Below are positions 17,175-25,765 of a stretch of DNA of 64,000 bases, one piece after another. The notes below the pieces were generated by a model. The model saw nothing but the letters and a program-made list of their open reading frames with translations. It was not told where the DNA came from and searched no databases. This DNA is from Chitinophagaceae bacterium. Lineage in GTDB: Bacteria > Bacteroidota > Bacteroidia > Chitinophagales > Chitinophagaceae. Location: assembly GCA_016713965.1 (NCBI GenBank), contig JADJOC010000009.1:1054001-1118000 (forward strand). Direction: 5' to 3'. The position numbers were made by a program, and so were the translations under genes. Positions within the stretch are counted from its first letter, which is position 1. Each line of letters begins with the position of its first letter.

Positions 17175-18035
17175 CTAAGCGGTTGATTTTTTGTACCCGA
17201 TATACCATCGTGTAAATTTTCCTTCTTTTTTTCCGTTTTGATATTCTCCTATAGTTGATGTATCAGCATTGCTATGCCATTCTATCCAGGTACCTGTTCG
17301 TTTACCGTTTACCAAATCTCCTTCTTCTTTTTTTATTTTTTTTGTTGCATCCCAATAGCGTACAGTATGATTGGGGCTTTGTGTTGCAGTTGCAGAACTT
17401 ACAACTTCTGTTTTATCAGTTACTTTAAAAATAGTCGGAGTTACTACCTGCTTTCCATTTACGTAAATATATTTTTCTTCCTTAATTTTTTGCCCGTATT
17501 TATTCCAGAAAGTCCATATGCCTGTTGGCTTACTGTTAGTGTATATATTTTCTTCTTTTTTCTGGCCGTTTTCGTACCAGCCGGTGCATATTCCATCGGG
17601 TTTGTTATTGGTATACCTGAATTGATATTTTTTCCTGCCTTCGGTAGTGTATGATGTAACGATAGTATATTCTTTTCCATTGAGGTATGTCCGTTTTTCT
17701 TCAGTGGCTTTTTGCCCATTTTTATGCCACCGAATAAATGTGCCCATTTGGTTGCCATTTACAAATGTACCTTCACCAATTTTCTCGCCGCTTGGAGCCC
17801 AATCTGCCCATTTACCTACCAGTTCGTCATTGGCGTAATTTAATTCATGTGCTTTCTGACCATCTTCGTACCATTCTGTCCAGAGGCCGTTGCGTTTGCC
17901 ATTAATTAAATATCCTTCTTCTCTTTTTATTTCTTCTTGATCATCCCAATATTCAACAATATGTTCTTTTTGTGCATGTGTAATTAAAGGGGAGAAAAAC
18001 AGGATAGCAATGAGGAGTTGTTTAATGTAGTGCAT
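17175..18035 (-). CDS. MORN_2 (YwqK-like) repeat protein A, N-terminal part, exported
   Basis: Signal peptide at residues 1-21 (ending THAQK), then about ten MORN_2 repeats such as WYEDGQKAHELNY and WHKNGQKATEEK, with the GxW hallmark. The frame ends at WYIGYKKSTA where a one-base insertion derails SGTKNQPLSKEEGHY, so 16541-18035 is one gene of about 495 codons. It lies head-to-tail with a paralogue (18070-19346) with which it shares order and wording, pointing to a gene duplication. Such proteins are probably periplasmic or surface repeat solenoids. Confidence 0.75.
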   Translation of the reverse strand: MHYIKQLLIAILFFSPLITHAQKEHIVEYWDDQEEIKREEGYLINGKRNGLWTEWYEDGQKAHELNYANDELVGKWADWAPSGEKIGEGTFVNGNQMGTFIRWHKNGQKATEEKRTYLNGKEYTIVTSYTTEGRKKYQFRYTNNKPDGICTGWYENGQKKEENIYTNSKPTGIWTFWNKYGQKIKEEKYIYVNGKQVVTPTIFKVTDKTEVVSSATATQSPNHTVRYWDATKKIKKEEGDLVNGKRTGTWIEWHSNADTSTIGEYQNGKKEGKFTRWYIGYKKSTA

Positions 18036-18069
18036 GTAGTATGGTTTGTATATTTATAAGAGTGCAATT

Positions 18070-18423
18070 TTAATTTTCTTCACTTCCTATGGGAAGTTGT
18101 TTTTGAAAAAAAGAAAGTTTTTTTCCATTTTTATCCCAGGTAGTTACCTGAATATTTTGCATGCTTTTGGCATATGTATATATTTTTTCTTCTTTTTTGT
18201 TTCCATTTTTGTACCAATTGGTTTGTTTTTGCAAAGCGCCTTGGTCATAAATTGTTTCTTTTAATTGTTTACCATTTTCATACCAGTAGGTCCACGTTCC
18301 ATCTTTTACATCAGGTATATCATCATAGTACTGTCCTTCAAATTTTTTTTTGCCGCTTTCATACCAACCAGACCATTTGCCAACTTCAGATCCATCTTCA
18401 TAACTTTCTTCAGATTTCTTCAT
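18070..18423 (-). CDS. MORN_2 repeat protein B, C-terminal part
   Basis: Repeats WYESGKKKFEGQYYDD, YWYENGKQLKETIY and WYKNGNKKEEKIYTY continue those of the upstream frame. A missing A in the A7 run at 18489-18495 changes KKSEGNYIDRQKEGLWTYW into a shifted ending, so this ATG is only an internal methionine of one gene, 18070-19346. Confidence 0.7.
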   Translation of the reverse strand: MKKSEESYEDGSEVGKWSGWYESGKKKFEGQYYDDIPDVKDGTWTYWYENGKQLKETIYDQGALQKQTNWYKNGNKKEEKIYTYAKSMQNIQVTTWDKNGKKLSFFQKQLPIGSEEN

Positions 18424-19346
18424 GCCATTAGGATACCAGTATGTCCATAATCCTTCTTTTTGTCTATCAATATAATTTCCTTCAGATTTTTTTGCCCGTT
18501 TTTGTAATATTTTACCGAAAGGCCATTTTCTATTACGCCTATGAAATTTTCTTCAGAGATTTTTTTTTCATTTTCATTCCAGGTTGTTGTGAAAATTTTT
18601 TCTTTACCATTGCTGTAAGTAAATTTCTCTTCCTGACATTTTTGCCCGTTTTCGTACCAGATAGTTGATTTATTTTGCTTACCATTTGTCCATTCGTTTT
18701 CAGATTGCTTTTTACCGCTTTCATACCCCCAGGTTTCTACCCCATGCTGCTTCCCATTTATATATTTAAGTTCTGCCCATTTTTGCCCGTTCCGATGCCA
18801 GTTTATCCATACATTATCTTCCTCTCCGTTGATATATTTTCCTTCCAATTTTTTTTGCCCGTTTTCATACCATTCTATACGGATGCCATGCTCTTTATCA
18901 TTTCTATAATTTTTTTCTTCTTTCTGTTGTCCATCGGCATACCAGGATTTAAATGTTAATTCATTGCCAGACCTTTTGTATTCCTGTTTTTCTCTTAATT
19001 TCCATGTAAATGACTTGTAATCCAAATGGTTTTCCTCCAATATACCATCAGCTTTAAAATATATCATCCATATGCCAATTTTTTCGTTATTTAAATATTC
19101 CCCTTGCTGCTTTTGGTCTGTTATCCTCAAATAGCCCCGGATATACTCTACCCATTCCCCTTCTTTCTTATCATTAATAAATTTTCCTGTATTACCACTT
19201 CCGGAAAGTACCCAAATTCCTGTTTTTTTGCCATCCAAAAGATCACCTTCCCCCCAATCATTGATAACATGCTCGATTTTTTGAGCAAAGCTGAATATTG
19301 GTAAGATAATTAAATAAAAAATGATAAATTTTTTAACATATGGCAT
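18420..19346 (-). CDS. MORN_2 repeat protein B, N-terminal part, exported
   Basis: Signal peptide (residues 1-21, IFSFAQK), a short N-terminal domain matching the middle of protein A (GKFINDKKEGEWVEY, KIGIWMIYFKADG), then MORN_2 units such as WYENGQKKLEGKYINGEED. The repeat pairs FKSWYADGQQKEEKNYRND here and FKSWYASGQQKSEEEFKN in protein A show that they are tandem paralogues. Transcribed toward protein A, 34 nt apart, probably one operon. Function unknown. Confidence 0.75.
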   Translation of the reverse strand: MPYVKKFIIFYLIILPIFSFAQKIEHVINDWGEGDLLDGKKTGIWVLSGSGNTGKFINDKKEGEWVEYIRGYLRITDQKQQGEYLNNEKIGIWMIYFKADGILEENHLDYKSFTWKLREKQEYKRSGNELTFKSWYADGQQKEEKNYRNDKEHGIRIEWYENGQKKLEGKYINGEEDNVWINWHRNGQKWAELKYINGKQHGVETWGYESGKKQSENEWTNGKQNKSTIWYENGQKCQEEKFTYSNGKEKIFTTTWNENEKKISEENFIGVIENGLSVKYYKNGQKNLKEIILIDKKKDYGHTGILMA

Positions 19347-19444
19347 ATAAAAATGGTTTTGCTTACGATGAAAAAAATCAAAATATTACACAGGTATTGA
19401 GGGTTTCTACCTTACTTTTTAACCAATCTTAACATAATTCGCTT

Positions 19445-19537
19445 TAATAAAGCCAAATAGCAATACTGAAGATGAACGGAGCGTCCCCGCCTTCGGACGG
19501 GGCACAGCGCCAATGTGGCCTAATCAAGGCTCAAATT
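19445..19537 (-). repeat. Dispersed repeat DR2, copy at the ruvB 3' end
   Basis: Read on the minus strand it matches 38163-38255: CATTGGCGCT, a variable GC-rich hairpin (CCCCGTCC...GGCGGGGAC here), then TCCGTTCATCTTC, (A/G)GTATT and CTATT. It overlaps the last codons of ruvB, so it supplies the end of that gene. Confidence 0.7.
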
Positions 19538-20300
19538 GCGCTTTTAAAGCATGTTCTGTAATAGCAAGGTCGATAATGCCATTGCCAATTACCTGGGCAA
19601 AATCCCTTACCCTGCGTAGCAGGCTATTGGCAATACGTGGAGTGCCACGACTTCTCCTGGCAATTTCGTTAGCAGCATCGCTGGTAATTTTTGTACCTAA
19701 AATTTTTGCAGAGCGAAGAAGGATATTTTTTAACGTAACGGAATCATAATATTCCAACCTTGATTTGATGCCAAAGCGGGACAATAGCGGCGCTGTGAGC
19801 AAACCGCTCCGGGTGGTAGCGCCTATCAATGTAAAAGGATTTAAATTTAGCTGTACGCTCCTGGCATTAGGGCCGGTATCGATCATAATATCGATCCGGT
19901 AATCTTCCATAGCTGCATATAAATATTCTTCTACCACAGTACTTAACCTGTGAATTTCATCTATAAACAATACATCATTTGCCTCTAAATTGGTAAGGAG
20001 GCCCGCAAGGTCGCCGGGTTTTTCAATTACCGGACCGCTGGTTTCTTTGATATTTACACCCAGTTCATTGGCTACTATCCTGCTTAGGGTAGTTTTGCCT
20101 AATCCCGGCGGGCCGTGAAATAAAATATGGTCCAATGCTTCGCCCCGCATTTTTGCGGCTTTTATAAAAATGCTTACATTTTCTATAATCTGAGGTTGCC
20201 CTGAAAAATCATCGATAGCGGAAGGCCGTATATTATTTTCAAATTCTTTATCGGCTGGGCTTAACTTTTCTGCATTACTATTTAAATTAGGATTTGCCAT
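19524..20300 (-). CDS. ruvB: RuvB Holliday junction motor, C-terminally truncated
   Basis: AAA+ motor of the RuvAB branch-migration complex. Present are Walker A GPPGLGKTTLS, Walker B VLFIDEIHRL, sensor 1 TLIGATTRSGLL and the arginine-finger segment SRFGIKSRLEYY. The protein ends at AITEHALKAQFEP, about 258 residues against the usual 340, so the winged-helix DNA-binding domain (GGPVGL...RTPRGR) is missing, and no other frame downstream encodes it. The start at 20300 (MANPNLNS) fits the family; the frame extends 26 codons upstream. The truncation point coincides with repeat DR2. Confidence 0.9.
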   Translation of the reverse strand: MANPNLNSNAEKLSPADKEFENNIRPSAIDDFSGQPQIIENVSIFIKAAKMRGEALDHILFHGPPGLGKTTLSRIVANELGVNIKETSGPVIEKPGDLAGLLTNLEANDVLFIDEIHRLSTVVEEYLYAAMEDYRIDIMIDTGPNARSVQLNLNPFTLIGATTRSGLLTAPLLSRFGIKSRLEYYDSVTLKNILLRSAKILGTKITSDAANEIARRSRGTPRIANSLLRRVRDFAQVIGNGIIDLAITEHALKAQFEP

Positions 20301-20467
20301 ACAGCTGTAAAAATAATTTATATTTGCGAAGATTGTTGAAGAAAGTTGAGATGTGAAAATGTTGAAATGTGTATGCAAGATATGCGATGTAACTGTAGAT
20401 TAGCTTATATTTCAAACCCTTTTTAACGAATTAACATTTTAACAAATTAACCATTTAACATTAACTC

Positions 20468-21115
20468 ATGAAAATAGGAATTATAGGCAGCGGCATTGTA
20501 GGCCAGGTATTAGCAAAAGCATTTGTAAGCGAGGGGCATAATGTAGCTTTAGGCACCAGGGATACTTCAAAAGAGGAAGTTTTACAGTTTAAAAAAGAAA
20601 ACCCATCTGTATCCGTAGGTGATTTTGGCACAACAGCTTCTTATGGTGATGTTATTGTATTGGCAATAGGCGGTGCAGTTACGCTAAGCGCTATTGAGCT
20701 TGCAGGCGTACAAAATTTTACCAATAAGGTGGTGATAGATGCTACTAATCCTATCAGCAGCGAACCTCCGGTAAATGGAGTATTGAAATTTTTTACCGAT
20801 TACAATAGTTCTTTAATGGAACAAATACAACTTAAACTACCTGAAGCAAAAGTTGTAAAAGCATTTAATTCGGTTGGCAATGCCTTAATGTATAAACCGG
20901 ATTTTAATGGTGTGAAGCCTACCATGTTTATCTGCGGCAATGATGATGATGCTAAGCAAGCAGTAACCTCCATTTTAGATACTTTCGGCTGGGAAACAGA
21001 AGATATGGGAAAAGCTGAAGCGGCCAGAGCAATAGAACCTCTCTGTATTTTATGGTGCGTACCCGGTTTTATTAATAATAAATGGATGCATGCATTTAAG
21101 TTGCTTAAGAAATAA
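20468..21115 (+). CDS. NADPH-dependent F420 reductase-type oxidoreductase
   Basis: 215-residue Rossmann protein: KIGIIGSGIVGQVLAKAF (GxGxxG) at residues 2-19, then VIVLAIGG and KVVIDATNP, and the C-terminal AKVVKAFNSVG. It belongs to the F420_oxidored / NADP-binding family that contains archaeal F420-dependent reductases. In Bacteroidota, which lack F420, the hydride partner is unknown. Monocistronic. Confidence 0.8.
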   Translation: MKIGIIGSGIVGQVLAKAFVSEGHNVALGTRDTSKEEVLQFKKENPSVSVGDFGTTASYGDVIVLAIGGAVTLSAIELAGVQNFTNKVVIDATNPISSEPPVNGVLKFFTDYNSSLMEQIQLKLPEAKVVKAFNSVGNALMYKPDFNGVKPTMFICGNDDDAKQAVTSILDTFGWETEDMGKAEAARAIEPLCILWCVPGFINNKWMHAFKLLKK

Positions 21116-21257
21116 TGCTGATTGGTTAATTTGTTAAAATATTGATATGGCATGATATTACAAGCCCTATTATTTGACCATAAACCAATCAACCCTACAA
21201 CGAACCATTAATAAAACATACCCCCATTAGCCCCATTTTAGTGTATAATTTTACATA

Positions 21258-22478
21258 ATGAGCAAGTTAAATCTACGATATTGGTTATGTCAATTTTTAG
21301 GCTGGGGCATGTTTGGTATTATTGCACTTTATTTTAATTTTATTGTTTTTGCAGACAGATGGGGTAAGGGAGGGAAGAAAGAGTATTTAATCAGCCTTGC
21401 TATTTTTTTAAGTTGCGGTATACTGATTACTCATCTATTAAGAACAGTAATAAAAAAAATAAACTGGTTAAAATTTAGTTTTAATAAAATAGTCATAATT
21501 TTTATTTTGTCTGTTTCAATTACCAGTATAGTTTTTTTTTATGCCGCTAATGCTGTTGAACACCGTTCCAGATATTCACATGATAACTTTATAAAAAACA
21601 AAAGACTTGAAAATGCAAAACAAATAGAAGCAGATGCAGGCATGGATACCCTGGATTATTTTTCAAATGTGCAGCTTCTTACTGATTCACTAATTCATAA
21701 GCAGGTGCTTGAAATAAAAAAAAGCACAGGCTGGTACCGCAACAAAAAAGGCCAATGGAATTATGAAGACAAAAATGATTTGTTTGGCATTTACCAGAAT
21801 TTATTATTGATTTCTTTATGGATGCTGATTTACCTGGTTTATCATTACGTACAAAAAAACAGGAACGACCAGCTGGACAGGCTAAAGCTTGAAAATACAG
21901 TAAAAGAACTGGAGCTTAAAACAATCAAATCACATATTAATCCTCACTTTATCTTTAATTCTCTTAACAGCATACGGGCATTGGTAGATGAAAATCCTGA
22001 AAGGGCACGTACCGCAATAACAGAATTAAGCAATATATTGCGCAGCAGCATGAAAACTGAGAATGCCGAAACCGTGCCCCTAGCCAGGGAACTGGATATT
22101 GTAAAAGATTACCTGGCACTTGAACAAATGCGCTTTGAAGAGCGTTTACAAATAGAACTCTGTATTGATGAAGATACTTTACAACAACATGTGCCGCCTA
22201 TGATGTTGCAAACTTTAGTGGAAAATGCGATAAAACACGGGATAAGTAAACGTGTTGATGGAGGCCTGGTAAAAATCATCACTACAATTAAAGAGAATAA
22301 CCTGTTACTGATGGTACAAAATACCGGCGAGCTTGAGGCACCGATAAATATGGATGGGTTTGGCATTAAAAGCACACAGGACAGGTTAAATTTAATGTAC
22401 CAGGGTAAAGGAACATTCCAGATTCACAGTATTGATAATGCCATGGTAGAATCTAAAGTAATTATTCCCTTAGCTTAA
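21258..22478 (+). CDS. LytS-type sensor histidine kinase
   Basis: Membrane histidine kinase of the YehU/LytS class, 406 residues. Four membrane segments (about 8-30, 45-65, 75-98, 180-200) flank an extracytoplasmic region at about 100-175. His_kinase domain IKSHINPHFIFNSLNSIRAL contains the phospho-accepting His, and the ATPase part has LQTLVENAIKHGIS (N box) and GFGIKSTQDRL (G box). Its partner LytTR regulator follows 15 nt downstream. Confidence 0.93.
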   Translation: MSKLNLRYWLCQFLGWGMFGIIALYFNFIVFADRWGKGGKKEYLISLAIFLSCGILITHLLRTVIKKINWLKFSFNKIVIIFILSVSITSIVFFYAANAVEHRSRYSHDNFIKNKRLENAKQIEADAGMDTLDYFSNVQLLTDSLIHKQVLEIKKSTGWYRNKKGQWNYEDKNDLFGIYQNLLLISLWMLIYLVYHYVQKNRNDQLDRLKLENTVKELELKTIKSHINPHFIFNSLNSIRALVDENPERARTAITELSNILRSSMKTENAETVPLARELDIVKDYLALEQMRFEERLQIELCIDEDTLQQHVPPMMLQTLVENAIKHGISKRVDGGLVKIITTIKENNLLLMVQNTGELEAPINMDGFGIKSTQDRLNLMYQGKGTFQIHSIDNAMVESKVIIPLA

Positions 22479-22493
22479 TAATAAAATTTTACT

Positions 22494-22865
22494 ATGCAAA
22501 AAGTACTAATTATTGATGATGAACGTTTAGCAAGAAACGAATTGAAAAAATTATTACAAGCCTTTCCGGATATAGAAGTAATTGGTGAAGCCGCTAATGC
22601 GGATGAGGGATTGGAAAAAATAGAAAATTTTTCGCCTGATTTGATTTTCCTTGATATACAAATGCCAGGAAAAACAGGATTTGACATGCTTACAGAATTG
22701 GAAAAGGCCCCGCATGTAATTTTTACAACGGCATACGACGAGTTTGCTTTAAAAGCCTTTGAAGTGAATGCTTTAGACTATTTGATGAAGCCTGTAGAAC
22801 CAAAACGGCTGGCAGATGCCATACAAAAATACAAATTGCAGAAGATAAAGAAATGGCAGCTTTAG
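22494..22865 (+). CDS. LytTR response regulator, receiver domain (frameshifted)
   Basis: CheY-like receiver: VLIIDDERLARNEL (acidic pair), LIFLDIQMPGKTGFDML (phospho-Asp, residue about 54), FTTAYDEFALKAFEVNALDYLMKPV (Thr and Lys). Paired with the LytS kinase upstream. The frame ends in KLQKIKKWQL; one base change in the run near 22845 restores IAEDKEMAALAGMN and continues into the DNA-binding domain at 22853-23221. Confidence 0.9.
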   Translation: MQKVLIIDDERLARNELKKLLQAFPDIEVIGEAANADEGLEKIENFSPDLIFLDIQMPGKTGFDMLTELEKAPHVIFTTAYDEFALKAFEVNALDYLMKPVEPKRLADAIQKYKLQKIKKWQL

Positions 22866-23221
22866 CCGGAATGAACCGGGGTGCCCTTACAGAAAATGAC
22901 CAGGTATTTGTAAAAGATGGCGAAAGGTGCTGGTTTGTAAAACTAAGTGAGGTAAGATTATTTGAAAGTGTAGGTAATTATGCTAAAGTTTTTTTTAGTA
23001 CAAATAAACCCCTTATTTTAAAATCGCTAAATGCCTTGGAAGAACGCCTGGATGAGAAGGTTTTTTTCAGGGCTAATCGTAAACATATTGTTAACTTAAG
23101 AATGATAGATAAGATAGAGCCTTATTTTAACGTAGGCCTGTTATTAGAACGACATGGTGAAGAAAAAATAGAAGTTAGCAGAAGGCAGGCAGTAAAATTT
23201 AAAGAAATGATGAGTTTGTAA
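22853..23221 (+). CDS. LytTR DNA-binding domain of the same response regulator
   Basis: The LytTR fold is clear: VFVKDGERCWFVKLSEVRLFES, NYAKVFFSTNKPLIL, LNALEERLDEKVFFRANRKHIVN. The apparent start Met is internal; this is the effector half of the regulator beginning at 22494. Target promoters are unknown. Confidence 0.9.
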   Translation: MAALAGMNRGALTENDQVFVKDGERCWFVKLSEVRLFESVGNYAKVFFSTNKPLILKSLNALEERLDEKVFFRANRKHIVNLRMIDKIEPYFNVGLLLERHGEEKIEVSRRQAVKFKEMMSL

Positions 23222-23236
23222 CTAATAAAAAATTTA

Positions 23237-24532
23237 ATGAGTAAGAAATTATTATTGCCTGGTATACTTTTATTTTCTTCCCTTTTATCAACAGCACAGC
23301 ATATAAATAAGATAATTGACTCAACAGAGGTAAAGCGAATAGAAAAAATTTTATCTTCTGATGAATTCCAGGGCAGAAAAATATCTACACCCGGCATTGA
23401 TAAAGCAGCAGAATTTATTGCCAGTGAATTTAAAAAAAATAAACTCGCTTTTTGGGGCGATCTGCATACTTACAAACAGGACTTTAGCATATTAAAAACA
23501 ATATTAACCAGTACAACTGCTTATTTTGATAGCAAAAAGATAGATAGTAATAGTGTTATCGCCATTACAACCCAGCCTGATATCAGTATTACTGAGAAGA
23601 GTGATTACCATTTAGCAAGGATATCCGGCAAAAATGATTTATTAAAAGAAGCAGTTACATATATAGAAGATAATAAAAATTATTTAGTAATAGTAGATAC
23701 ATCTCATGCTAAAAGCTTCAATAAAATTAACCGGTTTAAGAAAGAAGACATTACCAAAAACAGCAATGTCATTTTTATACTATCTCCGCGTATCCCCCTT
23801 TCTTACCGGGTAGAAATAAATCATTCTATTACACAAACAAAACTTACCAATATAATAGGCGTAATTCCCGGCAAAAATAAAAAAGATGAATATGTAATTT
23901 TTTCCGGCCATTATGATCACCTGGGAGTAGGTAAGCCAAATAATAATGCAGATTCTATTTTTAATGGTGCAAATGATGATGCTGCCGGTATCACTGCAGT
24001 TATTACCTTATCCAAATATTTTAATACTGTTAAAGATAATGAACGAACGCTTGTATTTATAGCTTTTACAGCTGAAGAAACGGGAGGATTTGGTTCAAAA
24101 TATTTTTCTTCACAAATAAATGCCGATAAAGTTGTTGCAATGTTTAATATAGAAATGATTGGTACAGAAAGCAAATGGGGGCATAACAGTGCCTATATAA
24201 CCGGGTATGAAAAATCGGATTTTGGAAAAATTTTGCAAAAAAATCTGCGCAATACTGCATTTAATTTTAAACCTGATCCGTATCCCTCACAATACTTATT
24301 TTACCGGTCTGATAATGCTGCCCTTGCGGCCTTAGGTGTACCTGCCCATACTATATCCACTTCCAAAATGGATAATGAGATATATTATCACACTGCTGAA
24401 GATGAAATAGAAACATTGGATATTAAAAATATGACAGCTATTATTAAAGCCATAGCTATTAGCAGCCAAACGATTGTTAATGCAAAAGATACCCCAACCC
24501 GAATAGAAAACACTAGTAATATAGATCAATAA
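23237..24532 (+). CDS. M28 family zinc metallopeptidase, exported
   Basis: 431 residues with a signal peptide (1-21, LLSTAQ). M28 aminopeptidase metal ligands are seen in order: FSGHYDHLGVG (His, Asp), NGANDDAAG (Asp), FTAEETGGFGS (Glu-Glu), FNIEMIG (Glu/Asp position as Glu) and a late VPAHTIST (His). A PA-like inserted region sits at about 100-210. It follows the LytTR regulator by 15 nt and may be in the same transcript. The substrate is probably peptides released by outer enzymes. Confidence 0.88.
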   Translation: MSKKLLLPGILLFSSLLSTAQHINKIIDSTEVKRIEKILSSDEFQGRKISTPGIDKAAEFIASEFKKNKLAFWGDLHTYKQDFSILKTILTSTTAYFDSKKIDSNSVIAITTQPDISITEKSDYHLARISGKNDLLKEAVTYIEDNKNYLVIVDTSHAKSFNKINRFKKEDITKNSNVIFILSPRIPLSYRVEINHSITQTKLTNIIGVIPGKNKKDEYVIFSGHYDHLGVGKPNNNADSIFNGANDDAAGITAVITLSKYFNTVKDNERTLVFIAFTAEETGGFGSKYFSSQINADKVVAMFNIEMIGTESKWGHNSAYITGYEKSDFGKILQKNLRNTAFNFKPDPYPSQYLFYRSDNAALAALGVPAHTISTSKMDNEIYYHTAEDEIETLDIKNMTAIIKAIAISSQTIVNAKDTPTRIENTSNIDQ

Positions 24533-24960
24533 ATATAAAATACAAGCATTACCACTAAATATTAAGAGATTTATACATAGTGTAACCATCACAGTTAGTA
24601 ACACAATACTGAAGACAGTAATTAATTAATCACCTAATTTCTTCAAGTTAATAATATAGCCTAACAGGGTTTTAAGATATTGTTGTAAACATAAAGATTA
24701 TTGCATTACAAATTGTTTACCTATAAAGCAATAATTGTAAAGATTAGTTCAACAAAAATTATTACATGTATTATAACTCAGCATAACACAAATAGGATTT
24801 ACACAATAACGATACTTGTATGATATTAATATAAAATTTTTATAGAAGGGCAATCTGTGCAATAAAAAAAATAAAAAACTGATTTACAATATATTATACT
24901 GTATATAAAAATTGCTTGTCTAAAAAAATAAAAAAAATGTAATTAAAATGTAAAAAAAGT
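24533..24960. other. AT-rich gene-free stretch
   Basis: About 430 nt between the M28 peptidase and the short transcript at 24961. I see no coding frame, no clear hairpin and no recognised repeat. Confidence 0.4.
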
Positions 24961-25057
24961 TTGATTAATTAAATTATCGCCTTATCTTTGACTCGGTTTT
25001 TCATAGGATATTGGATTTTAAAGCGGGACTAGATTTCTATCTTGGTCCCTTTTTTTT
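24961..25057 (+). ncRNA. Candidate small RNA with its own promoter and terminator
   Basis: A perfect Bacteroidota promoter (TTG at 24961-24963, 19 nt, TATCTTTG at 24983-24990) is followed by about 30 nt and then a terminator: GGGACTAGA pairs with TTGGTCCC (25025-25049), with eight T at 25050-25057. The transcript would be about 60 nt with no open frame. It lies between convergent genes, so it is not a leader. A short regulatory RNA is the simplest reading. Confidence 0.5.
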
Positions 25058-25084
25058 AGTATAAGTACCCTAATATTTTTATAG

Positions 25085-25765
25085 CTATAGTTTTACCAAA
25101 TTCCCATCTTTAGCTATTTTAATTATACCTTCTGTAATTAAATAATTAATCACTTTGTTAAGCTTATATTTTTTATTACTGCTACAGTTACGTAATATTT
25201 CACTTGCCGGTTTTTTTTGATCTGCTATAATTGAAAATAATTCTTTCTGTAAGTTTTCAAACTCAATTAAAGAAATTGGTTTTTCATTTACAGTAATACA
25301 ATTGTCACAAATACCGCAATCTTTAATTTCCACATCATTGAAATACCTTGCAATTAATTTGCTTCGACAAATTTTGCTTTCGATTACATATTTATTTATT
25401 GCATTAATCCGTTGCTCATACACTTGCTTTCTCTTAAAATATGCTACTGTATCAAATTTATAACTGTCGTTATACATCCTATTTTGCAATAATGTAAGTT
25501 GGGGGTTTTCTTTTTGAGAATTATAATTAATAATTTTTAATTGATGTAATGATTGCAATTGTTCTTTTATTAAAGCAACTGGTTTCTGAATAAATTTTGC
25601 CAAATGCGTTTCATAAATATTAACAGGGAAATCAAATATCCCTTCATACGATCTTAATAAACCTCTTATCATATCATTTAACTGTGGATGTTGATTTTCA
25701 AATTCCAATAAATCCTCTTTACTTGTGGTAAAAACAACAGATGATGGCTTAAAAAAAAATTTCAT
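25085..25765 (-). CDS. recQ: RecQ helicase, C-terminal zinc-binding and winged-helix part
   Basis: C-terminal part of RecQ: the RQC region with cysteines in ESKICRSKLIARYFND...KDCGICDNC (four-Cys zinc site), then a winged-helix-like tail. No clear HRDC domain is seen. Joined to 25749-26993 by removing one base in the T9 run (25751-25760), which gives NEIFFKPSSVVFTT. Confidence 0.85.
   Translation of the reverse strand: MKFFFKPSSVVFTTSKEDLLEFENQHPQLNDMIRGLLRSYEGIFDFPVNIYETHLAKFIQKPVALIKEQLQSLHQLKIINYNSQKENPQLTLLQNRMYNDSYKFDTVAYFKRKQVYEQRINAINKYVIESKICRSKLIARYFNDVEIKDCGICDNCITVNEKPISLIEFENLQKELFSIIADQKKPASEILRNCSSNKKYKLNKVINYLITEGIIKIAKDGNLVKL

Noticed and set aside
16541..19346. CRISPR-like or tandem DNA repeats in the MORN cluster
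   Set aside because: The periodicity is in protein repeats of varying nucleotide sequence, with no constant direct repeats or spacers.
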